A stretch of 64,000 nt of DNA from Pseudomonas citri (GTDB lineage Bacteria > Pseudomonadota > Gammaproteobacteria > Pseudomonadales > Pseudomonadaceae). The notes beneath the pieces were generated by a model. It searched no databases and was not told the DNA's origin. It saw only the letters and a program-made list of their open reading frames with translations. The position numbers were made by a program, and so were the translations under genes. The stretch covers positions 100,231 to 164,230 of the forward strand of contig NZ_JAODAB010000013.1 of assembly GCF_025336485.1 (NCBI RefSeq). Reading direction: 5' to 3'. Below, piece by piece: positions 7,580-16,460 of the stretch (positions are counted from its first letter, which is position 1; each line of letters begins with the position of its first letter).

Positions 7580-8509
7580 ATGTCACCACTCGATCACGCC
7601 CCCCTCCCGCTGGACACATACCTGGAACAACAGCGCGCCGAACTGGCGTCGATCATCGACCACAACACCAGCGAAGACGGCAGCTATGCCACGGCTATCG
7701 GCTCGCTGCACCTGTCACGCTACAGCCAACCCCATGATTTCGCCCCGGTGCTGGCGCAACCGGCGCTGTGCATCATGGCCCAGGGCAGCAAACAGGTGCG
7801 CCTGGCGGACGAGTTGTTCAACTACGACCCGCTCCACTACCTGGTGGTCTCGGTGTCGATGCCCTTGAGCGGTTGCATCGCCGATGTGTCGCCCGAGCAA
7901 CCGATCCTGGCCCTGCGCCTGGACATCGACCCGGCGGAAATCACCGCGTTGATCGCCGACGCCGGCCCGTTGGGCGTGCCGACCCGCCTCGCCGGGCGCG
8001 GTCTGTATATTGAACGCCTGGACACGCCGATGCTCGATGCCGTGCTGCGCCTGACGCGGTTGCTCGACACCCCGAAAGACATCGCCATGCTCGCGCCCCT
8101 GGTGCGCCGGGAGATCCTCTACCGCCTGCTACGCAGTCCCCAGGGTTATCGGTTGTACGAAATCGCCATTGCCAACAGTCAGAGCCATCGCATCAGCCAG
8201 GCGATCAAATGGCTCAACGGTCATTTCGAACAACCGCTGCGCATCGATGAGCTGGCGCGGGAAGTGAATCTAAGTGTTTCCACGCTACATCACCGCTTCA
8301 AGGCCATGACCGCCATGAGCCCGCTGCAATACCAGAAGCAACTGCGCTTGCAGGAAGCCCGGCGGCTGATGCTGGCCGAAGGGTTGGAGGCTTCCGCGGC
8401 GGGGTATCGGGTGGGTTACGAAAGCCCTTCGCAATTCAGCCGCGAGTACAGCCGGTTGTTCGGCGCCCCGCCGTTGCGAGACTTGGCACGGTTGCGGCTG
8501 TCGGTTTGA
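7580..8509 (+). CDS. AraC-family transcriptional regulator
   Basis: 309 residues. The N-terminal AraC_N-type cupin-like sensor domain (about 20-180) includes ALCIMAQGSKQVRL and LHYLVVSVSMPLSG. The C-terminal double helix-turn-helix (about 205-305) includes PLRIDELAREVNLSVSTLHHRFKAMTAMSPLQYQK and the second HTH AGYRVGYESPSQFSREYSRLFG. The start is set by GAGGA seven bases upstream of ATG. Its stop codon lies only 4 bp from the stop of the convergent hydrolase gene. Related regulators often control adjacent oxidoreductases or hydrolases; here the divergent ABM-like gene is the likeliest target (inference). Confidence 0.9.
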   Translation: MSPLDHAPLPLDTYLEQQRAELASIIDHNTSEDGSYATAIGSLHLSRYSQPHDFAPVLAQPALCIMAQGSKQVRLADELFNYDPLHYLVVSVSMPLSGCIADVSPEQPILALRLDIDPAEITALIADAGPLGVPTRLAGRGLYIERLDTPMLDAVLRLTRLLDTPKDIAMLAPLVRREILYRLLRSPQGYRLYEIAIANSQSHRISQAIKWLNGHFEQPLRIDELAREVNLSVSTLHHRFKAMTAMSPLQYQKQLRLQEARRLMLAEGLEASAAGYRVGYESPSQFSREYSRLFGAPPLRDLARLRLSV

Positions 8510-8513
8510 TCCA

Positions 8514-9533
8514 CTAGAGCAGGTTCGGCGCCTGGACCGGTTCGATCTGTGCCCAATGGGACGTGTCTTCGCGGTGCTGCTGCAAGTAGGGCAACACCGC
8601 CCCCAGCAGCGGCGCCTTGAAGGCGTCCTGGAAACGATGGGCCAGGCCGGGGATCAACTTCAGCTGGCTGCCGCGGATGTGCGCGGCCAGATGCACGCCG
8701 TGCATGACCGGCAACAGCGGGTCGGCGGTGCCGTGGACCACCAGGGTCGGCACCTGCAATTGATTGAGCAACGCGACCCGGCTCGGCTCGGCCATGATCG
8801 CCATGATCTGCCGTTGCACGCCTTCGGGGTTGAAGGCGCGGTCATAGGACACGGCGGCCTGATGCAGCAACGCCTGGCGGTCATCGACCACCAGGGGGCT
8901 GCCCAGCGCGGCCAACAGATCGGCCTGTTGCTCCAGCGCCACTTCGCGATTCGGCGCGCTGCGCCGCGACAGCAACTGCACCAGCGCGGCATTCGGTGGC
9001 GGCAACCCTTCGGCCCCGGAACTGCTCATGATCAGCGTCAGGCTTTCGACCCGCTGCGGCGCCATGGCGGCCATGTGCTGGGCGATCATGCCGCCCATGC
9101 TCGCGCCCAACAGGTGGAAGCGTTGCACCTGCAAGGCATCCATCAGCCCCAGCCCGTCGTTGGCCATGTCGGTCAAGGTGTAAGGCGCGGCCACGGGCAA
9201 ACCGAGCTTGTAGCGCAAGGCTTCGAACGTCAGGTTGGCACTGCCGGGGGCCTGGCGCCAGGTAGACAGGCCCACGTCCCGGTTGTCGTAGCGGATCACC
9301 CGGAACCCCTGCTCACACAGGGCCACCACCACCTCGTCCGGCCAGTGGATCAACTGCCCACCCAGCCCCATCACCAGCAGCAAGGCCGGATCCGAGGCAC
9401 GGCCAACGCTCTGGTACGCCAGGCTTACCTGGTCCAGGTCGACCCGTTGGGTCGCGACATTGACATCACAACGAGACGCCGCCAGAGACGGCAGGCCGAA
9501 TAACAACGCGGCCAGGAAAATGAATGCACGCAT
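8514..9533 (-). CDS. Exported alpha/beta-hydrolase
   Basis: 339 residues from ATG at 9533; a signal peptide (MRAFIFLAALLFGLPSLAA) targets it to the periplasm. Alpha/beta-hydrolase landmarks: oxyanion-loop region LLVMGLGGQLIHW, nucleophile elbow GASMGG, acid in VHGTADPLLPV, and the catalytic His in IPGLAHRF. Similar proteins act on esters, lactones or epoxides; the substrate cannot be read from sequence. No good Shine-Dalgarno sequence is visible, so the start rests on the signal peptide. It converges with the AraC gene with a 4-bp gap. Confidence 0.85.
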   Translation of the reverse strand: MRAFIFLAALLFGLPSLAASRCDVNVATQRVDLDQVSLAYQSVGRASDPALLLVMGLGGQLIHWPDEVVVALCEQGFRVIRYDNRDVGLSTWRQAPGSANLTFEALRYKLGLPVAAPYTLTDMANDGLGLMDALQVQRFHLLGASMGGMIAQHMAAMAPQRVESLTLIMSSSGAEGLPPPNAALVQLLSRRSAPNREVALEQQADLLAALGSPLVVDDRQALLHQAAVSYDRAFNPEGVQRQIMAIMAEPSRVALLNQLQVPTLVVHGTADPLLPVMHGVHLAAHIRGSQLKLIPGLAHRFQDAFKAPLLGAVLPYLQQHREDTSHWAQIEPVQAPNLL

Positions 9534-9678
9534 GAACAAACACCGAAACGCAGAACCCCAGTAGAGCGCGAGTCTGATGAAGTTTGTTCAAGCGCGCTGC
9601 CACAAATGCGTGACAGTTTGATGAAGATTGCCGTGTGGTTGCCTGCACGAAGGATATATCTGTGGGAAAGGATGTATC

Positions 9679-9766
9679 TGTGGGAGCAAAGCTTGCTCGC
9701 GATACAGGCACCTCGATTCCAGAGAAATCGCGTTGGCTTCATCGCGAGCAAGCTTTGCTCCCACAG
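9679..9766. repeat. Paired REP elements (BIME-like)
   Basis: A 26-bp arm at 9679-9704 (CTGTGGGAGCAAAGCTTGCT...GCGAT) is repeated as a perfect inverted copy at 9741-9766, giving a large cruciform-capable structure between the divergent hydrolase promoter and the metE 3' end. A further fragment is at 9660-9668. Confidence 0.85.
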
Positions 9767-9788
9767 GCACCCGCTCAAGGCGTCGGCG

Positions 9789-12101
9789 TCAAGCCAACTG
9801 GCTACGCAACTGCCGCGCCGCCGCCACCATATTCACCAAGGCCGCTTCCGTCTCCGACCAGCCCCGGGTCTTCAACCCGCAATCGGGGTTGACCCACAGC
9901 CGTTCAGGCGCGATCCGCTTCACCGCCTTGCTCATCAATGCCACCATCTCGGCGGTGTCCGGCACACGCGGCGAGTGGATGTCATAGACGCCCGGGCCGA
10001 TGTCGTTGGGGTAGTCGAACGCCTCGAACGCGTCCAACAGTTCCATGTCCGAGCGCGACGTTTCGATGGTGATGACATCGGCATCCATGGCCGCGATAGC
10101 CTCGATCACGTCATTGAATTCGCTGTAGCACATGTGGGTGTGGATCTGGGTTTCGTCAGCCACGCCCGAGGCGCACAGGCGGAAGGCCTCCACCGCCCAA
10201 TCCAGGTAGGCCTGCCATTCGGCACGGCGCAGCGGCAAGCCTTCGCGGAAAGCGGCCTCGTCGATCTGTACGATCCTGATCCCGGCCTTCTCCAGGTCCA
10301 CCACTTCATCGCGCAGGGCCAGGGCCAGTTGCTGCGCCTGGACCCGGCGCGACACGTCTTCGCGCGGAAACGACCACATCAGCATGGTCACAGGACCGGT
10401 GAGCATGCCTTTCACGACTTTGTCGGTCAGGCTCTGGGCATAGCGGATCCACTCGACCGTCATGGCCTTCGGTCGGCTGATGTCGCCGTAGATGATCGCC
10501 GGCTTCACACAACGTGAACCGTAGCTCTGCACCCAGCCGAAGCGGGTGAAGGCGTAACCGTCCAATTGCTCGGCGAAGTATTCCACCATGTCGTTGCGTT
10601 CCGCCTCACCGTGCACCAGCACATCCAGGCCCAGGCGCTCCTGGATCTGCACGGCATGGCGGATCTCGGAGTGCATGGCGTCCTGATAGTCATTGGCCGA
10701 CAGCTTGCCTTGCTTGTAAGCCTGGCGTGCCAGGCGAATCGCCGATGTCTGTGGGAAAGAGCCAATGCTGGTCGTTGGAAATGCCGGTAGATTCAGCCCG
10801 GCGCGTTGTCGTTCGATGCGCTTGGCAAACGGTGAGTGCCGCTGGCTGTCCTGGGGCCCGATCGCCGCCAGACGTGCCTGGACCACGGGTTTGTGAATAC
10901 GTGCCGAACGGGCGCGACTGGCTTGCACGTCACGGCTGTCGGCCAGGGCGCGCTGTACATCCGGCGCCTGCGGATCGTTAAGCGCATCGCGCAATACCGC
11001 GACTTCACCGCACTTCTGCACCGCAAAGGCCAACCAGCTCTTGAGTTCGGGGTCGAGCCGGTCTTCACGCTCTAGGTCTACCGGGCTGTGCAGCAACGAA
11101 CACGAGGTGCTGACCCAGAGGTTGTCGCCAAAGCGCTCCAGGGCCGGTTGCAATTGCGCCAGTGCCTGTTCCAGTTCGCAGCGCCAGACGTTGCGGCCAT
11201 TGACCAGGCCCACCGAGAGGATCTTGTAGGTGGGCAGGCGGTCGAGCACCTGGCCCAATTGGTCCGGCGCACGCACGGCGTCGATGTGCAAACCGTCCAC
11301 CGGCAGGCTGACCGCCAGGCCGAGGTTGTCTTCCAGGCCACCGAAGTAAGTCGCCACGAGTTTTTTCAGCGGCGAATACTGGAGGATGTGATAGGCCCGC
11401 TCGAAGGCGTTTTTCCAGGCCTGTGGCAGGTCAAGGGTGAGGATCGGCTCGTCGATCTGCACCCATTCCACGCCTTGGGCCTTGAGACGGTTGAGGATTT
11501 CACCGTAGACCGGCAGCAGGCGTTCGAGCAGGTCGAGCTTGTCGAAGTCTTCACCTTTAGCCTTGCCCAGCCACAGATAGGTCAGCGGACCGATGATCAC
11601 CGGCTTGACCGGATAACCCAGGGCCTGGGCCTCGCTCACTTCGTCGAACAGCTGTTGCCAGCTCAGGGCGAATGTCTGGTCAGCAGTGAACTCCGGGACC
11701 AGGTAGTGGTAGTTGGTATCGAACCACTTGGTCAATTCCTGGGCATGCTGGGGCTGGCCGTGATCGGCACCGCAGCAAGGCGCCGTGGCGCCACGGGCCA
11801 TGGCGAACAAGGTGTCCAGGGTCGGCAGGCCCTGCGCATCCAGCGTACCGTGGAAGCGTGGCGGAACGGCGCCGAGGGTCAAGGTGTGGCTGAGCACCTG
11901 GTCGTACCAGGCGAAATCGCCCACGGGCAACAGGTCGACGCCGGCATCTTTCTGAATTTGCCAGTGCCGCGCCCGCAACTGGCGCCCGACGGTTTGCAGC
12001 TCGGACAGGGCCAGGTCGCCCTTCCAATAGGCTTCGAGGGCTTTCTTCAGTTCGCGGTCTGCGCCGATGCGGGGAAAACCTAGGGTGTGGGCCAGGGCCA
12101 T
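9789..12101 (-). CDS. metE: Cobalamin-independent methionine synthase
   Basis: 770 residues from ATG at 12101. A strong AGAGGAGG lies nine bases upstream of this ATG, while the in-frame ATG at 12110 abuts it directly and is unlikely. MetE transfers the methyl group of 5-methyltetrahydropteroyl-polyglutamate to homocysteine, the last step of methionine synthesis, in the cytoplasm. Length is as usual for the family, with the N-terminal TLGFPRIG motif and the C-terminal zinc/homocysteine region: TTSIGSFPQT, VHGEAERNDMVEYF (zinc His and Cys region), IHTHMCYSEF and WVNPDCGLKTRGW (zinc-ligand Cys). It is divergent from metR, the classical arrangement for MetR plus homocysteine activation. Confidence 0.97.
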   Translation of the reverse strand: MALAHTLGFPRIGADRELKKALEAYWKGDLALSELQTVGRQLRARHWQIQKDAGVDLLPVGDFAWYDQVLSHTLTLGAVPPRFHGTLDAQGLPTLDTLFAMARGATAPCCGADHGQPQHAQELTKWFDTNYHYLVPEFTADQTFALSWQQLFDEVSEAQALGYPVKPVIIGPLTYLWLGKAKGEDFDKLDLLERLLPVYGEILNRLKAQGVEWVQIDEPILTLDLPQAWKNAFERAYHILQYSPLKKLVATYFGGLEDNLGLAVSLPVDGLHIDAVRAPDQLGQVLDRLPTYKILSVGLVNGRNVWRCELEQALAQLQPALERFGDNLWVSTSCSLLHSPVDLEREDRLDPELKSWLAFAVQKCGEVAVLRDALNDPQAPDVQRALADSRDVQASRARSARIHKPVVQARLAAIGPQDSQRHSPFAKRIERQRAGLNLPAFPTTSIGSFPQTSAIRLARQAYKQGKLSANDYQDAMHSEIRHAVQIQERLGLDVLVHGEAERNDMVEYFAEQLDGYAFTRFGWVQSYGSRCVKPAIIYGDISRPKAMTVEWIRYAQSLTDKVVKGMLTGPVTMLMWSFPREDVSRRVQAQQLALALRDEVVDLEKAGIRIVQIDEAAFREGLPLRRAEWQAYLDWAVEAFRLCASGVADETQIHTHMCYSEFNDVIEAIAAMDADVITIETSRSDMELLDAFEAFDYPNDIGPGVYDIHSPRVPDTAEMVALMSKAVKRIAPERLWVNPDCGLKTRGWSETEAALVNMVAAARQLRSQLA

Positions 12102-12163
12102 GGTATGCATCCTCCTCTATAAGATGTCGCCATTGTCGACAGCCGGACCCACATGAGACAAAC

Positions 12164-12181
12164 TCAACATTTTCGTGTTGA
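12164..12181. promoter_or_regulatory. Candidate MetR operator in metE-metR intergenic region
   Basis: Inverted repeat TCAACA-N6-TGTTGA (T-N16-A with internal T-N11-A character), lying between the divergent metE and metR starts and 15 bp before the metR ATG. LysR-type regulators bind such dyads. It differs from the enterobacterial MetR consensus, so the assignment rests on position. Confidence 0.5.
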
Positions 12182-12196
12182 TCACAAGTTTCATTC

Positions 12197-13126
12197 ATGG
12201 AGCCCACCTTGCTCGAACTCCGACACCTCAAGACCCTGCATGCCCTGCGCGAAGCCGACAGCCTGGTGGAAGCCGCCGAACGCCTGCACCTGACCCAATC
12301 CGCCCTCTCCCACCAGTTCAAAGAGCTGGAAGAGCGCCTGGGCATGCCGTTGTTCGTGCGCAAGACCAAACCCGTGCGCTTCACCAGCGCCGGCCTGCGC
12401 TTGTTGCAACTGGCCGACGCCACCCTGCCGTTGCTGCGCAGCGCCGAGCGGGACATCGCCCGCCTGGCCGGCGGCACGGCGGGACGCCTGCACATGGCCA
12501 TCGAATGCCACAGCTGCTTCCAGTGGCTGATGCCCACCATCGACCAGTTCCGCGATGCCTGGCCGGAAGTCGAGCTGGACCTGGCCTCGGGCTTCGCCTT
12601 CGCCCCGCTGCCGGCCCTGGCTCGCGGCGACCTGGACCTGGTGGTGACCTCCGACCCATTGGAACTGGCGGGTATCACCTATGTGCCGCTGTTCACCTAC
12701 GAGGCGATGCTCGCCGTGGCCAACCAGCATCGGCTGGCGAGCAAACCGTACATCGTGCCCGAAGACCTGATCAGCGAAACCCTGATCACCTACCCGGTGG
12801 AACGGGATCGGCTGGACATCTTCACCCGCTTCCTGGAACCGGCCGACATCGAGCCCGCCCAGGTGCGCACGTCCGAACTGACGGTGATGATGATGCAACT
12901 GGTGGCCAGCGGCCGAGGCGTGTGCGGCATGCCGCACTGGGCGCTGCATGAATACAGCTCACGCGGCTACGTGAAGGCCAAGCGGCTGGGGGAGAAAGGC
13001 TTGTTCGCCACACTGTACGCGGCGGTGCGCACCGACATGCTCGATGCGCCGTACATGCGCGACTTCTTGCTGACGGCCAAGGACACGTCGTTTTCCACAC
13101 TCGATGGGGTCAGTGCGGTGCGATGA
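12197..13126 (+). CDS. metR: LysR-type regulator of methionine biosynthesis
   Basis: 309 residues. The N-terminal winged helix-turn-helix (LRHLKTLHALREADSLVEAAERLHLTQSALSHQFKELEERLG region, residues 8-65) is followed by a periplasmic-binding-protein-like effector domain (about 90-300). In relatives homocysteine is the co-inducer. Divergent placement against metE and the family-specific start MEPTLLELRHLKTL support metR. It likely activates metE and represses itself. Confidence 0.93.
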   Translation: MEPTLLELRHLKTLHALREADSLVEAAERLHLTQSALSHQFKELEERLGMPLFVRKTKPVRFTSAGLRLLQLADATLPLLRSAERDIARLAGGTAGRLHMAIECHSCFQWLMPTIDQFRDAWPEVELDLASGFAFAPLPALARGDLDLVVTSDPLELAGITYVPLFTYEAMLAVANQHRLASKPYIVPEDLISETLITYPVERDRLDIFTRFLEPADIEPAQVRTSELTVMMMQLVASGRGVCGMPHWALHEYSSRGYVKAKRLGEKGLFATLYAAVRTDMLDAPYMRDFLLTAKDTSFSTLDGVSAVR

Positions 13127-13132
13127 AACGCC

Positions 13133-13157
13133 ATCGCGGGCAAGCCTTGCTCCCACA
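13133..13157. repeat. Single REP half-element
   Basis: ATCGCGGGCAAGCC-TTGCTCCCACA, one half of the REP pair seen elsewhere in the window, 7 bases after metR and just before the convergent acetyltransferase gene end. Confidence 0.6.
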
Positions 13158-13178
13158 AAAAACCTGGATGGCTGTGAG

Positions 13179-13676
13179 TCAGAGCTCCAGCCACATATGG
13201 ATCTTGTCGAGGTATTCGTCACCCATGCGGATCGCCATCGGTTCGAGGCCATACAGGGCGAAACCGCAGCGCTGGTAAAGCCTGATCGCCGGCTCGTTGC
13301 CGGCAGTGACGGTCAGTTGCACCAGGCGCAGGAACGGATGGCGGCGGGCCTCCTCGAGGGCCGCTTGCAGCAGTTGGTAGCCAAGCCCATGGCGGAGGTG
13401 GGCCTCATCGACGTACATGCCGAACAGCAAGGCCTTGTGCCGGGCCTTTTCCCGAGGTTCCAGGGCTAGGCCGACAATACCGACCAACGCTTGATCGACA
13501 AACGCGCCCAGCAGCACATCGAGTCGGCTGCCCAGGCGCGACTCCCACCAATTGATGGGCAACGCCGCCCGCTCGTTGACGCTGGAGGTGAAGGCCTGCG
13601 GATGCCGTGCATACGCCTTGAGCATCAGCTCGCGATACGCCGGGGCATCGCCGGCCCGCAACCGCCGGATGTTCAC
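13179..13676 (-). CDS. GNAT-family N-acetyltransferase
   Basis: 165 residues with the GNAT fold: start MNIRRLRAGDAPAYRELM, strand 4 LLFGMYVDEAHL, the acetyl-CoA pyrophosphate loop RHGLGYQLLQAALEEA and the C-terminal AIRLYQRCGFALYG. It transfers an acetyl group to an amine of an unknown small molecule or protein. The start overlaps the stop of the upstream LysE-type transporter by 4 bp, so they are translationally coupled; a shared substrate such as an amino acid is possible (inference). Confidence 0.88.
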   Translation of the reverse strand: MNIRRLRAGDAPAYRELMLKAYARHPQAFTSSVNERAALPINWWESRLGSRLDVLLGAFVDQALVGIVGLALEPREKARHKALLFGMYVDEAHLRHGLGYQLLQAALEEARRHPFLRLVQLTVTAGNEPAIRLYQRCGFALYGLEPMAIRMGDEYLDKIHMWLEL

Positions 13677-14311
13677 GCCGAGCGCCGTTGCTCAAGCATC
13701 AGCCGCAGCGCCAATCCACCGAGGACAAAGCCCATGAAATAGCGCTGCGCAGCCAGCCAGGTCGGGTTGTGCACGAACCAGGAAGCGATGCCGGCGGCGA
13801 ACAGGGCAATCAGCAGGTTGACGCTGAAACTGACGGTGATCTGGGTCAGCCCCAGGAGGATGCTCTGGGTGAACAGCGAACCGTGTTCCGGGCTGATGAA
13901 TTGCGGGAATACCGAAAGATAGAACACCGCGATCTTCGGATTCAGCGCGCTGGTCAGAAACCCCATGGTGATCAGCTTGCGCGTCGAGTCCGCCGGCAAT
14001 GGCTGGGCCTCGAAGGGCGAGCGCGCCCCCGGCTTCACCGCCTGCCAGGCCATCCACAGCAAATACAGCGCACCGGCCCATTTCAACGCCTCGTACGCCA
14101 TGGGCACCGCCAGGAACACCGCGGTCAGCCCTGCGGCGGCGGCAAACACGTGCACGAAGAAGCCTGCCACTACCCCCAGCAACGAAGTGACCCCGGCCTT
14201 GCGGCCCTGGCAGATCGAACGGGAAATCAGGTAGATCATGTTCGGGCCGGGCGTCAGCACCATCAGCAGCGCGGCAGCGGCGAAAATCAACAGGTCCGGC
14301 AATGGAATCAT
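13673..14311 (-). CDS. LysE/RhtB-family amino-acid exporter
   Basis: 212 residues, six hydrophobic segments, and the family start motif LLMVLTPGPNMIYLISRSICQGRKAGVTSLLGVVAG. LysE/RhtB proteins export amino acids or homoserine lactones across the inner membrane. It lies 17 bp downstream of a Nudix gene and overlaps the acetyltransferase gene, so the three form a likely operon. Substrate is not predictable. Confidence 0.9.
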   Translation of the reverse strand: MIPLPDLLIFAAAALLMVLTPGPNMIYLISRSICQGRKAGVTSLLGVVAGFFVHVFAAAAGLTAVFLAVPMAYEALKWAGALYLLWMAWQAVKPGARSPFEAQPLPADSTRKLITMGFLTSALNPKIAVFYLSVFPQFISPEHGSLFTQSILLGLTQITVSFSVNLLIALFAAGIASWFVHNPTWLAAQRYFMGFVLGGLALRLMLEQRRSA

Positions 14312-14328
14312 GAGTATCAGTCCTTGAA

Positions 14329-14745
14329 TCAGCAGGTGGTCAAATGTCTGGCCCGATAAAACGGCAGGATCACTTCGCCTGTCAACGGTGCCAGGAACAG
14401 ATCGCCGTCGGCGGCCGGGTCGATCCAGCGGATTTCTTCAATTTCGGCGGCAGGAGAAACCGCGGTATCGATGTTCAGCAGGAACACCTCGGCCTGCACG
14501 GTAAACCCCGGCTCGTTGGCCGCCGGAGCGCTGAACAGGCCCAGGTGGCGGGCCTGCGTAGAATCAATGACCAGCCCGAGTTCTTCCTCCAGCTCTCGGG
14601 CCAGCGCCTGCACCGGTTGTTCATGGGGCTCGATCTTGCCACCCGGCTGCATGAAGGCTCGGGTGCCGCGCTTGCGCACCAATAGCGTCCGGCCGTCTGC
14701 GCCGATCAACAGGGCAGCGGCGATGCGGATGAGGGAAGTGGTCAT
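14329..14745 (-). CDS. Nudix hydrolase
   Basis: 138 residues with a complete Nudix box starting at GGKIEPHEQ and ending ARELEEELGL (G-x5-E-x7-REUxEExGU). It hydrolyses a nucleoside diphosphate linked to another group; the short size and RTLLVRKRGTRAFMQPGGK context resemble MutT-like housekeeping enzymes. First gene of a likely three-gene operon with the LysE exporter and the GNAT enzyme. Confidence 0.9.
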   Translation of the reverse strand: MTTSLIRIAAALLIGADGRTLLVRKRGTRAFMQPGGKIEPHEQPVQALARELEEELGLVIDSTQARHLGLFSAPAANEPGFTVQAEVFLLNIDTAVSPAAEIEEIRWIDPAADGDLFLAPLTGEVILPFYRARHLTTC

Positions 14746-14822
14746 GGGATCCTGGCCTTGGAGGAGAAAGTGCCGGGGAGATTACAGCGTGGGGCGAGGG
14801 GGAGCCACCTTCAAATCAGCAC

Positions 14823-14862
14823 ATCCCCTGTGGGAGCGAGGCGGCTCGCTCCCACAGGGGAT
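14823..14862. repeat. Perfect REP palindrome / bidirectional terminator
   Basis: 18-bp arms (ATCCCCTGTGGGAGCGAG and its exact complement) around GCGG, 6 bp from the stop of the YN-GYP gene on the minus strand. Strong hairpin without T-run. Confidence 0.85.
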
Positions 14863-14867
14863 CCTAG

Positions 14868-16232
14868 TCACCCCAACATCGGCTTGGGCACCGACGGATC
14901 TTCCTCTTCGGGAATCTTGACGAACACGCTGTACCGCGCCCCTTCCATCGCTTCGAAGGCGATGAGCTTGTCGATCAGCGGCCCGCTCATCACTTTGCCG
15001 GCGTTGAGCAGCAACATGCCGTTGTCGGCGTTGAGGTTGCGCGCCAAAACCATGCCGGGTGCCAGTTCGCGGGTGGTCATGACCTTGACCGTCGGGTCGG
15101 ACAACGTCACGTCTTCCAGGTATTCGGCACAGGCCTTGATGAAGTCCTCGATCATGTCCGGGTCGTAGAGCTTGCCGGCGTACTTGCGGATGTAGACCAG
15201 CGCTTCATCGCTGTTCATCTGCCGCTCCAGGATCAACCCGCGCTGCAACTCGATGAAATCCACCGCCAGTTTCAACAGCCGCGAACCGAACGGAATGGCC
15301 TCGCCCTTGAGGTGGTCGGGAAAACCGCTGCCATCCCAACGCTCCTGGTGATGGAGAATGATGCGCGCCGCGTCCTTCATCGGGTCCAGGGTCATCAGCA
15401 GCGACTCGCTCTGCTTCGGATAGGCCCGGTACAACTCCAACTCGTTGTGGTGCAGCATGTCGGCGGGCGTGATCATCATGTTGTCGGTCCAGCTCAACTT
15501 GCCGATGTTGTACAACGCCGCGGCCATGGTCAGGTCGCGGTCGGTGGACTCATCCAGGAAATGCAGGCGGCTGTAGACCCTGATCAACTCGATGATCTGC
15601 CGGTTGGTCTGCTTGGCCTTGGGCAGACGCAGGTTGGCGATCAGCGAAAACACTTCGGTACCGGTCACGTAGCTGCGCTTGAGCTCTTCATAGGCCAGGT
15701 CGAGCATGTCGGCGGTCTGCTGCAACTCGGAGGTACGCGACGCCACGCGTTTTTCCAGGGTGGTGTTGAGGGTCTTGAGTTGCTGGTTCTGCTCGCGGGT
15801 CAACGCTTCGAGGCGCTGGCGCTCGCTTTCGGAATGCTGGTGGGCCAGGGCCTGGCGCAAGGCCTGCACCAGCTCATCATCGTTCCAGGGCTTGCTGAGA
15901 TAACGATAAAGCCCCCCTTCGTTGATGGCCTTGGTCATCATGTCGACGTCGGCGTAACCGGTCAGCAGAATGCGCAGCGTCGAAGGGTATAGCTTGCGAA
16001 CCTGTGCCAACAGCGTCGCGCCGTCCATGTTGGGCATGCGCGCATCGGTCATCACCAGGTCGACCGGCCGCTCCTTGAGGATTTCCAGGGCCTTGGCGCC
16101 GCTGTCGGCGACGAGGAGTTCATACGGCTGGCTGCGCAATAATCGACGCAGGCTATTGAGAATCGGCTCTTCATCATCGACCAACAGTACCGTCGGCTTC
16201 TTGACCGGAACGTCCGGCGATAGATCTTCCAT
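14868..16232 (-). CDS. Response regulator with degenerate HD-GYP (YN-GYP) output domain
   Basis: 454 residues. An intact receiver domain (about 14-130; phospho-Asp 63 in MTDARMPN) is followed by a coiled-coil linker (about 135-185) and an HD-GYP-fold domain (about 190-395). The signature HD pair is replaced by YN at 241-242 (AALYNIGKLSW) and the following conserved His by Tyr (RAYPKQSES), while HHQERWDGSGFP (294-305) is kept. Loss of metal ligands predicts no c-di-GMP phosphodiesterase activity; the same YN-GYP variant is known in P. aeruginosa PA2572, a non-catalytic regulator. The start has AGGAGGGGG five bases upstream. It is divergent from the GGDEF/EAL operon. Confidence 0.88.
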   Translation of the reverse strand: MEDLSPDVPVKKPTVLLVDDEEPILNSLRRLLRSQPYELLVADSGAKALEILKERPVDLVMTDARMPNMDGATLLAQVRKLYPSTLRILLTGYADVDMMTKAINEGGLYRYLSKPWNDDELVQALRQALAHQHSESERQRLEALTREQNQQLKTLNTTLEKRVASRTSELQQTADMLDLAYEELKRSYVTGTEVFSLIANLRLPKAKQTNRQIIELIRVYSRLHFLDESTDRDLTMAAALYNIGKLSWTDNMMITPADMLHHNELELYRAYPKQSESLLMTLDPMKDAARIILHHQERWDGSGFPDHLKGEAIPFGSRLLKLAVDFIELQRGLILERQMNSDEALVYIRKYAGKLYDPDMIEDFIKACAEYLEDVTLSDPTVKVMTTRELAPGMVLARNLNADNGMLLLNAGKVMSGPLIDKLIAFEAMEGARYSVFVKIPEEEDPSVPKPMLG

Positions 16233-16460
16233 TACAACCCCCTCCTGTTCACGACAACCGTTCTACCCTACCCCCAAATGACAGGCTAGTAGATTGGGGA
16301 AATTTAGATACGATTTGCCATCATCGGCCGAGCGTATCCCGATGAGACGACTATGCTGTACCCCATGAAGGGCCAAGTACAGGCCAGAATACTCATGCCA
16401 GCGAAAGGGATATCAGATGTTTCCAGGGTTCTATAGTCAGCATCCCGACGGTGCACGGCC

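Noticed and set aside
12102..12196. Cobalamin riboswitch before metE
   Set aside because: The divergent region is under 100 bp, too short for a B12 riboswitch, and no B12-box was seen.
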